Of a stretch of 64,000 bases of DNA, positions 1 to 7,808 are shown piece by piece. Both the position numbers and the translations under genes were made by a program. Location: contig NZ_BCVC01000001.1 of the NCBI RefSeq assembly GCF_001591545.1, positions 372,001-436,000 on the forward strand, given 5' to 3'. Under the pieces are notes generated by a model, which was given only the letters and a program-made list of their open reading frames with translations, was not told the origin of the DNA and did not search any database. Each line of letters starts with the position of its first letter. The stretch's first letter is position 1. This stretch comes from Lederbergia lenta NBRC 16444 (lineage in GTDB: Bacteria; Bacillota; Bacilli; Bacillales; Bacillaceae_C).

Positions 1-2
1 AA

Positions 3-389
3 AGACACTATCCGAAAGATTTATCAGGAGGTATGGCACAGCGAACTGCCATTGCACGCTCCCTCATTACAGAACCAGATGTCTTACTATTAGATGAACC
101 ATTTAGTGCGCTTGATGCCTTTACAAAAATGCAACTGCAAGATTTGCTACTTTCCATTTGGAGAAGGCGGAAAACAACGATGGTACTTGTCACACATGAT
201 ATAGATGAAGCTCTCTATTTATGTGATCGGATTTTTATTTTGCGGGGCCAGCCAGGTGAGTTATATGCGGAAATTACGATTAATCAAAAAAAGCCGCGAT
301 TAAGAGGCGATGTAGGCCTTGCGGAGAAAAAGGCTGAAATTTTAAGTCTTCTTAATTTATACAACGAGATAAAGGAGAATGGAAAATGA
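3..389 (+). CDS. ABC transporter ATP-binding protein, nitrate/sulfonate/taurine type (5' truncated by window edge)
   Basis: The reading frame is open from base 3, so only the last 128 residues are visible and the start lies outside the window. It begins with an ABC signature (LSGGMAQR), followed by Walker B with the catalytic Glu (LLLDEPFSALD) and the H-loop (VTHDIDEA). The DIDEAL form and the short C-terminal tail are typical of the SsuB/TauB/NrtD group that energises import of sulfonates, nitrate, taurine or pyrimidine precursors; the substrate cannot be read from this part. Its stop codon overlaps the start of the next gene by 4 nt (ATGA), so the two are probably translated in a coupled manner. 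Family is clear, substrate unknown. Confidence 0.9.
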   Translation, partial: RHYPKDLSGGMAQRTAIARSLITEPDVLLLDEPFSALDAFTKMQLQDLLLSIWRRRKTTMVLVTHDIDEALYLCDRIFILRGQPGELYAEITINQKKPRLRGDVGLAEKKAEILSLLNLYNEIKENGK

Positions 390-2098
390 GCAGACAAGAA
401 ATAATCCAACCATTTGCAGGTACACATAATGTGCAATCTGATCTTGCCGGTCGTAACTCGATTGCGTGGGAAGAGATCGAAAAAAGCTTTAGCTGGCATG
501 AGACAGGTAAAGTAAATATGGCATACGAAAGCGTGGATCGGCATGTGGCCGACGGTTTTGGCGATAAAATAGCTCTTCATTATGTGGAGGAGGGTAGGGA
601 ATGGAAGATAACTTATAAAGAGTTAAAAGAAAAGACAGATAGCTGGGCACAAGTGTTAAAAAAGAACGGTGTGAAAAAAGATGATTTTCTTTTCGTCTTT
701 TTACCGAAGCATCCGGAATGTCATATTGCAATTTTAGCAGCAATTAAGCTTGGCGTTATTGTCGGACCACTTTTTGAGGCATTTATGGAGGAAGCTGTCC
801 GTGACCGGATTGCAGATTGTGAAGGGAAATATATAATTACAAATGAAGAATACTTACAGCGTGTGCCACTTAAAGATTTATCAAGCCTTGAAACGATATT
901 TTTGACAGATGAAAATCCTGATTATTTAGAAGCGATATCGATTCCGAAAGAATTGGAAAAGATCGACACAAATGAAAGTATCATCGAATGGGTGGATCTT
1001 GATGATGGGTTGAACATTCATTATACAAGTGGTTCAACAGGCAAACCCAAAGGGATTATTCATGCGCATAGGGCGATGATTCAGCAATACATAACTGGTC
1101 GTTGGGTGTTAGATATAAAAGAAGAAGATGTTTATTGGTGTACGGCACATCCAGGCTGGGTAACAGGCTGTGTCTATGGGATTTTCGCACCACTTCTGAA
1201 TAGGGCAACAGTCGTTATTCATGGAGGTCGCTTTAATGCTGATAGCTGGTATGAAACGATTGAAAAAACAGGAGTCACTGTCTGGTATAGTGCGCCGACT
1301 GCTTTCCGTATGCTGATGGCAGAAGGAAATGAAGCACTTGGCCGCCATGACCTCAGTAAGTTGCGTCATATTTTAAGCGTAGGGGAACCGCTTAATCCAG
1401 AAGTCATTTACTGGGGTGTGGAAAATCTGAACTTACGTATCCACGATACATGGTGGATGACTGAAACAGGTGCGCAGTTAATTGTAAATTTACCGACTGA
1501 AGCGATTAAACCAGGATCGATGGGAAAACCACTACCGAATATTGAAACGGCTATTTTTGATGACGATGGGAATATTCTACCGTTAGGTGAAGTAGGCCAT
1601 TTGGCAATTAAAGGACCGTGGCCTGCGATTATGAAGGGAGTTTGGAAGGACGAGGCAAAATATGCATCATATTTTCCATTTGGGCCAGAATGGTATCTCG
1701 CTGGGGATTTAGCTTCCAAGGATGAAGAAGGTTATATCTTTTTTCAAGGAAGAAGTGACGATATGATTAATTCTTCTGGTGAACGAATTGGACCATTCGA
1801 AGTCGAAAGTAAGTTAATTGAGCACCCAGCAGTAGCCGAAGCAGGTGTTATTGGCAAACCTGACCCAATTCGTGGGGAAATCGTAAAGGCATTTATTGTA
1901 TTAAACAAAAATTATTACACGAGTCCCACACTGCTTGAGAACATACGTCTTTTTGTCAGAGGCAGACTTGCGGCCCACTCCGCACCTCGTGAGATTGAAG
2001 TAGTCGAGGAACTACCAAAAACAAAAATTAGCGGAAAAATATTACGTCGTGAGCTTAAAGCGAAGGAAATAGAGAAATTAAAGTTAATTCATGTTTAA
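386..2098 (+). CDS. Acetyl-CoA synthetase-like AMP-forming ligase
   Basis: A 570-residue member of the ANL superfamily that activates a carboxylate with ATP and transfers it to CoA. The P-loop-like motif YTSGSTGKPKG lies near residues 212-222, the A5 motif is WWMTETG, the A7/A8 region reads YLAGDLASKDEEGY and GRSDDMINSSGERIG, and the C-terminal catalytic lysine lies in PKTKISGKI. The two Trp before MTETG resemble the acetate-pocket Trp of Acs enzymes, so acetate or another short acid is the likely substrate. Length fits Bacillus AcsA (about 570 residues). It overlaps the ABC ATPase by 4 nt, unusual company for a housekeeping acsA; a pathway-specific short-chain acyl ligase is the alternative. 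Confidence 0.85.
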   Translation: MSRQEIIQPFAGTHNVQSDLAGRNSIAWEEIEKSFSWHETGKVNMAYESVDRHVADGFGDKIALHYVEEGREWKITYKELKEKTDSWAQVLKKNGVKKDDFLFVFLPKHPECHIAILAAIKLGVIVGPLFEAFMEEAVRDRIADCEGKYIITNEEYLQRVPLKDLSSLETIFLTDENPDYLEAISIPKELEKIDTNESIIEWVDLDDGLNIHYTSGSTGKPKGIIHAHRAMIQQYITGRWVLDIKEEDVYWCTAHPGWVTGCVYGIFAPLLNRATVVIHGGRFNADSWYETIEKTGVTVWYSAPTAFRMLMAEGNEALGRHDLSKLRHILSVGEPLNPEVIYWGVENLNLRIHDTWWMTETGAQLIVNLPTEAIKPGSMGKPLPNIETAIFDDDGNILPLGEVGHLAIKGPWPAIMKGVWKDEAKYASYFPFGPEWYLAGDLASKDEEGYIFFQGRSDDMINSSGERIGPFEVESKLIEHPAVAEAGVIGKPDPIRGEIVKAFIVLNKNYYTSPTLLENIRLFVRGRLAAHSAPREIEVVEELPKTKISGKILRRELKAKEIEKLKLIHV

Positions 2099-2102
2099 AT
2101 TT

Positions 2103-2146
2103 AAGCATTTATAAAAGGTAGAACTCCTTTTATAAATGCTTTTTTA
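2103..2146 (+). terminator. Rho-independent terminator after the acs-like gene
   Basis: A perfect 16-bp stem (AAGCATTTATAAAAGG paired with its complement at 2126-2141) closes a 7-nt loop and runs into a T tract. It ends the ABC/acs transcript. Confidence 0.9.
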
Positions 2147-2263
2147 ATTAAGGAAAATAGAAAGGGGAATTATGCGTAAGGGAGACTATTGACCTAAATA
2201 AATGATTTTATTTTGTAAAAATATGCTATTATAGAGGTATAAAGCATTACGGAGGGAAGCATA

Positions 2264-3202
2264 ATGTTTAAGTCGCAAAGAGAAAAGCAACAGAAGATTG
2301 CACAGCTAGAACTAGAATTAGCAGATTTGAAAGCCTCTTATCAACATAAAGAGGATCAAGATCATACATGGCTTTTAAAAGTAAAAGATGAATTAAATGC
2401 AGCTGTTCAACAGCATGAAAAAGTCAATTCGCAACATAATGTACTAGGCCAAGCTGTCAATCAAATGGAAGAAAAATTTCAAAACGTATCTCATCTTAGT
2501 GAGCAAACTTCTGAAAAGTCAAATGAACTATTTAAAAAGGGAGTTTCATTAAATAAGCATTCGGTTAAAATGGTTGAGGAGTCGCAACAAGGTTCAGAAG
2601 ATGTGAAGAATACAGCTGATGTTATTCAAGAACTTGGAGAACAAATTATTGCATCTGAGCGAAATATGACGAATTTAAGCGAGCGTTCTGTTGAAATCCA
2701 ATCGATCGTTGGAGTCATTGAAGACATCGCTGCCCAAACGAATTTACTGGCATTAAACGCCTCGATCGAAGCTGCAAGAGCAGGTGATTCAGGAAAGGGA
2801 TTTGCTGTTGTTGCACAAGAAGTGCGAAAACTAGCTGAAAGTACGGCTGATAGCACAGCGAATATTCAATCTCTAACGTCTTCATTACAAGAAGAGATAG
2901 AAAGTGCGCTAACTGCAACACAAAAAAGTGCTCAGTTAGTCGACAAAGGTATTCAAGTGAGCTTTCAAACGGCAGATAAAATTGACAGTATATTAAAAAC
3001 AATTGAAGAAAGTCAAATAGATATTAGTTCAGTACAGGAAATGATTGAAGAGCAGAAACAATTATCAGGGGCAGTAAGGAAAGAACTTCAAGAAGCGCAA
3101 AACTTATTTGCCCATGCTCAAGATGTAATCGTCGAACATATTGAAGATGCAAGAGAAGTGGACGAGCGATTAGAAAATGGGATCTTACAGCTACAAGTAT
3201 AA
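2264..3202 (+). CDS. Soluble methyl-accepting chemotaxis protein
   Basis: A 312-residue cytoplasmic chemoreceptor. No transmembrane segment or HAMP domain is seen: an N-terminal coiled-coil of about 100 residues leads directly into the MCP signalling domain, whose highly conserved hairpin tip ([21 protein letters not shown], shown here in part) lies near residues 153-172, followed by [13 protein letters not shown]. Such proteins pass a signal to CheA through CheW; what it senses cannot be told. It is monocistronic between two terminators. AGGGAG lies just upstream of the ATG and a TATTAT -10-like box at 2227-2232, but no convincing -35. It lacks the extended sensory domain of haem-containing HemAT. 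Confidence 0.9.
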   Translation: MFKSQREKQQKIAQLELELADLKASYQHKEDQDHTWLLKVKDELNAAVQQHEKVNSQHNVLGQAVNQMEEKFQNVSHLSEQTSEKSNELFKKGVSLNKHSVKMVEESQQGSEDVKNTADVIQELGEQIIASERNMTNLSERSVEIQSIVGVIEDIAAQTNLLALNASIEAARAGDSGKGFAVVAQEVRKLAESTADSTANIQSLTSSLQEEIESALTATQKSAQLVDKGIQVSFQTADKIDSILKTIEESQIDISSVQEMIEEQKQLSGAVRKELQEAQNLFAHAQDVIVEHIEDAREVDERLENGILQLQV

Positions 3203-3211
3203 GAGTTAAAC

Positions 3212-3240
3212 AAACAACCCGCATTTATTGTGGGTTGTTT
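3212..3240 (+). terminator. Terminator hairpin after the soluble MCP gene
   Basis: AAACAACCC (3212-3220) pairs with GGGTTGTTT (3232-3240), with flanking G/C able to extend the stem. The T tract is short, so the terminator may be of medium strength. The next gene is convergent. Confidence 0.75.
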
Positions 3241-3278
3241 ATTACTAGTTTTCCATAAGGAACCTTTATATTAGAATC

Positions 3279-4139
3279 TTACGTTGGGGTATCTTCTAAA
3301 GAATCCACATTTCTTCTCGTTTTCTTTCTGAAAGAGGAGGGAGTTTGGCCAGCTGTGCGTTTAAATGATTGGGCAAAAAAAGATTGGGAGGAAAAACCAG
3401 TCATTTCCGCTATATCAGCAATTTTATAATCAGTCGTTTCTAAGAGAAGTTGTGATTCTTTAATCCGAACTTGATTTAAGTATTCAATAGGAGAGATTCC
3501 CGTATCCTTTTTAAACGAATGGGCTAAATAATATTTATTGATATGCCTTAATTCAGCCAATTTATCAAGCGTAATTTCATTACGGTAATTTTGCTTAATA
3601 AATTGTTTGATGAAAGCTACATCTTTATTAATTCTTTTTGAATCAGTTTTTTCAACCTTGAAATTCTTTTCACGCTGAAGTTTGACAATAAGGATTTCAA
3701 TGATGTTTTGACAAATAACCTCAAAATCTACTTTATTATTCTGAACTTCATATAATAATTTATTAAGATAAAATAAAAGATCCTCTCTGTTTCCTTGATA
3801 TGTGTATAGACCCAGTTGCGAATCTTCTTCTTTTGGGAGCGAAAAAGACAGACCCTCAATACCTAACGCGATGTATTCTAATGAATCCTGATGGTTCGAT
3901 TTTTCAGTATGGTCAACGAAGGGATTGATAATTACCAAATCATTCTCTTTAACCGGGATTTCGTGATTTGGTAATAGAAAAAAACCTCTTCCCTTTACGA
4001 TATAAAAAAGTTCTGTAAAATGATGGGAATGCTGTGTGCTATGCCAGTCCTTTCCATATTCAGATCGAGTGATATATAGGAGTCTAAGAGACATCTTTTT
4101 TTTGTCGAAATTTTTCATTTTATAGACGACATGGGACAT
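3279..4139 (-). CDS. AraC-family transcriptional regulator with cupin sensor domain
   Basis: 286 residues. The first half is a cupin-like sugar-sensing domain (histidine-rich stretch HSTQHSHHFTEL near residue 37, then GRGFFLLPN). The last 100 residues hold two helix-turn-helix units of the AraC/XylS type (LDKLAELRHINKYYLAHSFKK and the conserved IADIAEMTGFSSQSFFAQSFKR region, each shown in part). It is divergent from the sugar ABC transporter/beta-galactosidase operon starting at 4304, with a 164-nt shared control region, so it most likely regulates that operon in response to a sugar. AGAGGAGG stands 11 nt before the chosen ATG. Confidence 0.88.
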   Translation of the reverse strand: MSHVVYKMKNFDKKKMSLRLLYITRSEYGKDWHSTQHSHHFTELFYIVKGRGFFLLPNHEIPVKENDLVIINPFVDHTEKSNHQDSLEYIALGIEGLSFSLPKEEDSQLGLYTYQGNREDLLFYLNKLLYEVQNNKVDFEVICQNIIEILIVKLQREKNFKVEKTDSKRINKDVAFIKQFIKQNYRNEITLDKLAELRHINKYYLAHSFKKDTGISPIEYLNQVRIKESQLLLETTDYKIADIAEMTGFSSQSFFAQSFKRTAGQTPSSFRKKTRRNVDSLEDTPT

Positions 4140-4240
4140 TTATCACTCTGCCTCCTCTTTGGAAATACTATCATTGTAATTATTTTATCGAAAGATTTGA
4201 CAGAAAGCAAGATACCTAAAAAGTTGAACAAGATATTTAT

Positions 4241-4256
4241 TGTGAAAGCGTTTCAT
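4241..4256. promoter_or_regulatory. cre-like/LacI-type operator in the leader of the sugar ABC operon
   Basis: TGAAAGCGTTTCA is nearly palindromic around the CG step and resembles a catabolite-responsive element (TGWAANCGNTNWCA), but the right half is one base closer than the consensus. It lies about 50 nt upstream of the substrate-binding protein start. A related GAAAGCGTTT box stands in the same place before the second sugar binding protein (35043). Carbon catabolite control by CcpA is inferred. Confidence 0.45.
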
Positions 4257-4303
4257 TGAATGTACGATTTAAGTACAGTCAATAGTAAAAGGGGGATCTC
4301 ATA

Positions 4304-5659
4304 ATGAAGGTGAAAAAATGGTTTTTTGCTAGTTTCATTGCAGTAATATTGCTTAGTTTAGTGGCCTGTAGTAGTGGAGGAGAAAGCGCTGGTTCGACCA
4401 CTTCAAAAGAGGACGGGAAAAAATCTTCAGATGAGAAAGTTTTGCATGTTGCAGCTTTAGAATCTGCATACGGGGCTGATATGTGGACGAAGATAGCCGA
4501 ATCATTCGAGGCGGCTGATGAAAATGTCACTGTTAAATTGACTGTGGAGAAGAATCTTGAAGAAGTAATTCGCCCCAATATGCAAGCTGGAGAATATCCT
4601 GACGTGGTTTTACTAGCATCAGGAAGAAAAGAAGCATTGACAGATACTTTAATCAAGGAAAATGGTTTAGAAAAGATTACCGATGTCTTAGATATGAAGG
4701 TGTACGGTGAAGATAGAACAGTAGATGAAAAATTACTAGATGGATTTACGGATACCCTTGCTACTAACCCATATGCAGACGGGGAAACGTACTTAGCTCC
4801 TATGTTTTATAGTCCGACAGGATTGTTTTATAATGCGGGTTTATTTGAAGAAAAGGGATGGAAAGTTCCAGAAACTTGGGGAGAAATGTGGGAATTAGGA
4901 GAACGAGCAGCGAAAGAAGAGATTTCATTATTTACCTACCCTATTTCTGGATATTTTGATACATTGGTTGGATCAATGTTGTATGCATCTGGCGGAACTG
5001 AATTCTATAATGGTGCAATGACTTATGAAGACGGTATTTGGGAGACGAAAGAGGCCACTCAAGTATTAGAAACTATTAATAAATTAGGTAACTACATCCA
5101 CCCAAATACGACTGCAAATGCTAATCCAAATGATTTCACGAAAAATCAGCAGTTGGTTTTAGATAATAAAGCATTATTTATGCCAAATGGTACATGGGTA
5201 GTCGGAGAAATGGGAGAAGCGCCAAGAGCTGAAAACTTTGAATGGGGCATGATGCCAGTACCAGCTTTTGAAAAAGGTGGAGACCGTTACGCCTTTACTT
5301 TTTTCGAGCAAATTTGGATCCCATCTGCAGCAAAAAATAAAGATGTTGCCAAAGAGTTTATCACTTATATGTATTCGGACGAAGCGGCTTCTATATTTAT
5401 GAAAGCGAATGCAGTGCAGCCGATAGAAGGAATTACCGGTCAGCTTGATGGACAAAACGAAACGTTCTATAGTATCTATGAGGAAGGAACACTACCAGCA
5501 ATGGGTACATTTGCGTCAACAAAACCAGTTCCCGGTGTAAGCATGGGTGACACATTATACGGGCAAATTGACAGTATAATGAGCGGAAAACTTACCATAG
5601 AGAAATGGCAAACGAGTATAGAAGAAGCAAGCGACAAACTGAGAGAAGCTATGAACTAA
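4304..5659 (+). CDS. Sugar ABC transporter substrate-binding lipoprotein
   Basis: 451 residues, family 1 (MalE-like) carbohydrate-binding protein. The N-terminus carries a lipoprotein signal peptide with lipobox LVAC (Cys at residue 23) followed by a Ser/Lys-rich linker. The mature part has the typical fold features (PDVVLLASGRKE, MFYSPTGLFYNAGLFEEKGWKVPETW, shown in part). It delivers an oligosaccharide to the two permeases encoded next. First gene of the operon, preceded by GGGGGAT. A strong hairpin after the stop (5684-5721) probably keeps this gene expressed above the permeases. Its neighbour GH35 beta-galactosidase suggests a galactoside ligand. Confidence 0.9.
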   Translation: MKVKKWFFASFIAVILLSLVACSSGGESAGSTTSKEDGKKSSDEKVLHVAALESAYGADMWTKIAESFEAADENVTVKLTVEKNLEEVIRPNMQAGEYPDVVLLASGRKEALTDTLIKENGLEKITDVLDMKVYGEDRTVDEKLLDGFTDTLATNPYADGETYLAPMFYSPTGLFYNAGLFEEKGWKVPETWGEMWELGERAAKEEISLFTYPISGYFDTLVGSMLYASGGTEFYNGAMTYEDGIWETKEATQVLETINKLGNYIHPNTTANANPNDFTKNQQLVLDNKALFMPNGTWVVGEMGEAPRAENFEWGMMPVPAFEKGGDRYAFTFFEQIWIPSAAKNKDVAKEFITYMYSDEAASIFMKANAVQPIEGITGQLDGQNETFYSIYEEGTLPAMGTFASTKPVPGVSMGDTLYGQIDSIMSGKLTIEKWQTSIEEASDKLREAMN

Positions 5660-5683
5660 TTTGCACATTCGTATAGGTTTAAT

Positions 5684-5721
5684 AAATAAGACGGTGGGCA
5701 GATTGTCTCACCGTTTTATTT
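5684..5721 (+). terminator. Intercistronic hairpin between binding protein and permease genes
   Basis: AAATAAGACGGTG pairs with CACCGTTTTATTT across a 12-nt loop, followed by a T-rich tract. It looks like a partial terminator or mRNA-stabilising stem that lets the binding-protein message outnumber the permease message, as known for many binding-protein operons. Confidence 0.7.
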
Positions 5722-5742
5722 GATTAAAAGAGGTGAAAGATA

Positions 5743-6633
5743 ATGAACAGATCTAGATCAAGGAATATATTTATTGGCTTATGTTTATCTCCAGCACTTA
5801 TTTTACTTATCATTTTTATGGTCATACCGACAATAGAAGTATTTCGGATGTCACTTTTCCAATGGGGAGGATTTTCTAATAATCAGGAATTCATTGGATT
5901 AGATAATTTTAAGACGTTGTGGAATGATATGAACTTTTTTCGATCCTTTCAAAATTCAATTTTACTTATAGTGATAGTCTCCGTTTTCATTCTTATATTC
6001 GCATTGTTTTTTGCGGCAGTTTTAACAAGAGAGAATATTAAAGGGGTAAATTTCTTTCGAATTATATTCTATATATCTAATATTTTATCGATCGTGGTTA
6101 TAGCTGGGATATTCTCTGCGATATATGACCCGGAAACCGGGCTATTAAATAATGTTTTAGGTTTATTACATTTGGAAAAATGGCAAGAGCTCTGGTTAGG
6201 TAACCAAGACATTGTTATTTATAGTGTTTCCTTTGCCTTAATCTGGCAAGCAATTGGATATTACATGGTGATGTATATGTCTAGTATGACTAGTATACCA
6301 GAAAGCTTTTATGAAGCAGCCTCCCTGGAGGGGGCAGGTAAGGTAAAACAATTTACCGATATTACTCTCCCTTTGATATGGAATAATATCCGAACAACAT
6401 TAACTTTTTTTATCATCAGTACGATCAATTTAAGCTTCTTATTGGTACAAACGATGACTGGTGGGGGCCCCGACGGTTCAACCGAGGTTTTTCTATTCTA
6501 CATGTACAACCAAGCCTATACTAATTCGACATATGGGTATGGAATGGCGATTGGGGTAGTCGTCTTTATTTTCTCTTTTGTGCTCGCGGCAATCATCAAT
6601 CATATAACGAAGCGGGACGTACTAGAGTATTAA
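5743..6633 (+). CDS. Sugar ABC transporter permease (MalF/UgpA type)
   Basis: 296 residues with about six hydrophobic helices. The conserved cytoplasmic EAA loop, which contacts the ATPase, reads EAASLEGAGKVKQFTDITLPL near residues 192-212 (shown in part). N-terminal segment SPALILLIIFMVIPTIEVF is a typical first helix of this family. It forms the membrane channel with the protein of the next gene. No ATPase gene is in the operon; as usual in Bacillus, a shared MsmX-type ATPase elsewhere in the genome would energise it. Confidence 0.9.
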   Translation: MNRSRSRNIFIGLCLSPALILLIIFMVIPTIEVFRMSLFQWGGFSNNQEFIGLDNFKTLWNDMNFFRSFQNSILLIVIVSVFILIFALFFAAVLTRENIKGVNFFRIIFYISNILSIVVIAGIFSAIYDPETGLLNNVLGLLHLEKWQELWLGNQDIVIYSVSFALIWQAIGYYMVMYMSSMTSIPESFYEAASLEGAGKVKQFTDITLPLIWNNIRTTLTFFIISTINLSFLLVQTMTGGGPDGSTEVFLFYMYNQAYTNSTYGYGMAIGVVVFIFSFVLAAIINHITKRDVLEY

Positions 6634-6651
6634 GGAGGTGGCAATAATTAT

Positions 6652-7533
6652 ATGAAAACAGCAAAAAGGCTCAGTGTAGATGTACTTTATAAGATATTTA
6701 TTTATGTAGCTTTAATTACCTTTGCCATTTCTATTATTGTTCCAGTGGCTTGGGTATTCCTCGCATCTATAAAGGAAAACAAAGAATTTTACGGAAATCC
6801 TTGGGCAATGCCAAATGGCTTTCGATTTGAAAACTTCATAGAAGCAATTCAAGAAGCTAATATGGGAATGTATTTGATGAATTCCGTGTTTATTACGGTC
6901 ATGGCTCTGGTGATTTTACTAATTGTGGCCTTACCAGCAGCATATGTTTTGGCTAGATATGAATTTAGAGGACGTAATTTTATCCATTCATTTGTCAAAG
7001 CTGGTTTATTTATAAATGTCAGCTATATAGTTGTTCCTATCTTTCTTATGCTCCTTGATTGGGATGGGGTCTTAAGAAGTGTCGGAGTGGAGAGCTTCTT
7101 TTTAAATAACCGATTGATACTTGCTTTCATTTACGCCTCTACAGCCTTGCCTTTTACCATTTATCTTTTATCAAGTTATTTTCAGACGATTCCATCTGAC
7201 TATGAGGAAGCAGCAAATATTGATGGTGCAGGCTATTTTAGAACAATGATGTCTATTATGATTCCGATGGCACGTCCAAGCATTATTATGATCATTCTAT
7301 TTAACTTCTTGGCTTTCTGGAATGAATATATTATTGCCCTTACATTAATGCCGGGAGAGAATAAAACATTGACAGTTGGATTGATGAATTTAATGTCTGC
7401 TGAACGTGCAGCGGTCAATTACGGTCCAATGTATGCAGGTATGGTTATTGTAATGCTGCCAACATTAATTCTATATATATTAGTACAGAAAAGACTAACT
7501 CAAGGAATGACCGCAGGGGGAATAAAAGGATAA
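6652..7533 (+). CDS. Sugar ABC transporter permease (MalG/UgpE type)
   Basis: 293 residues, about six membrane helices, with the EAA loop EEAANIDGAGYFRTMMSIMIP (in part) near residue 184 and the C-terminal QKRLTQGMTAGGIKG motif that is characteristic of MalG-type permeases. It starts 18 nt after its partner with AAGGAGGTGG as ribosome site. Together the two form the translocation pore for the sugar captured by the lipoprotein at 4304. Confidence 0.9.
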   Translation: MKTAKRLSVDVLYKIFIYVALITFAISIIVPVAWVFLASIKENKEFYGNPWAMPNGFRFENFIEAIQEANMGMYLMNSVFITVMALVILLIVALPAAYVLARYEFRGRNFIHSFVKAGLFINVSYIVVPIFLMLLDWDGVLRSVGVESFFLNNRLILAFIYASTALPFTIYLLSSYFQTIPSDYEEAANIDGAGYFRTMMSIMIPMARPSIIMIILFNFLAFWNEYIIALTLMPGENKTLTVGLMNLMSAERAAVNYGPMYAGMVIVMLPTLILYILVQKRLTQGMTAGGIKG

Positions 7534-7589
7534 ATATACTAGTGTTTCTACAAAAGTAAAAAAGGTCATAGTACTGGAGGGATGGCTAG

Positions 7590-7757
7590 GTGAAAGATTA
7601 TATGTTTCGTATTTTAAAAATTCTCTTCTTTTTCTTTTGCATGTATTTGATTATTGTAGGGCAAAAGACAGTCGGAAAAATGTATTTACTTATTCAATTA
7701 ATCGGTCTTGCAGGGTTATTGTTCCTCGTTTGGAATTATAATAGAAAATTCACCTGA
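7590..7757 (+). CDS. Small membrane protein, resembles DUF6903 family
   Basis: A 55-residue gene starting at GTG with GGAGG 9 nt upstream. The product begins with basic residues, has two hydrophobic helices (ILKILFFFFCMYLIIV and YLLIQLIGLAGLLFLVW) joined by GQKTVGKM, and ends in NYNRKFT. From memory, this IVGQ.T.G / GLAGLL.L..YNRK pattern matches small proteins (DUF6903) found beside sugar transport and glycosidase genes in Firmicutes; no function is known to me. It sits between the permease and the GH35 enzyme in the same direction, 56 nt and 51 nt away, so it belongs to the operon. An accessory role for the transporter is a guess. Confidence 0.75.
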   Translation: MKDYMFRILKILFFFFCMYLIIVGQKTVGKMYLLIQLIGLAGLLFLVWNYNRKFT

Positions 7758-7808
7758 AATGTATTGTATCACTAGCATTCTATCAGAGAAAAAAGGGAGC
7801 TGTTTTAT

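Noticed and set aside
3024-3224. Antisense frames inside the chemoreceptor, flotillin and other long genes
   Set aside because: They follow the codon pattern of the real genes on the other strand and lack ribosome sites.
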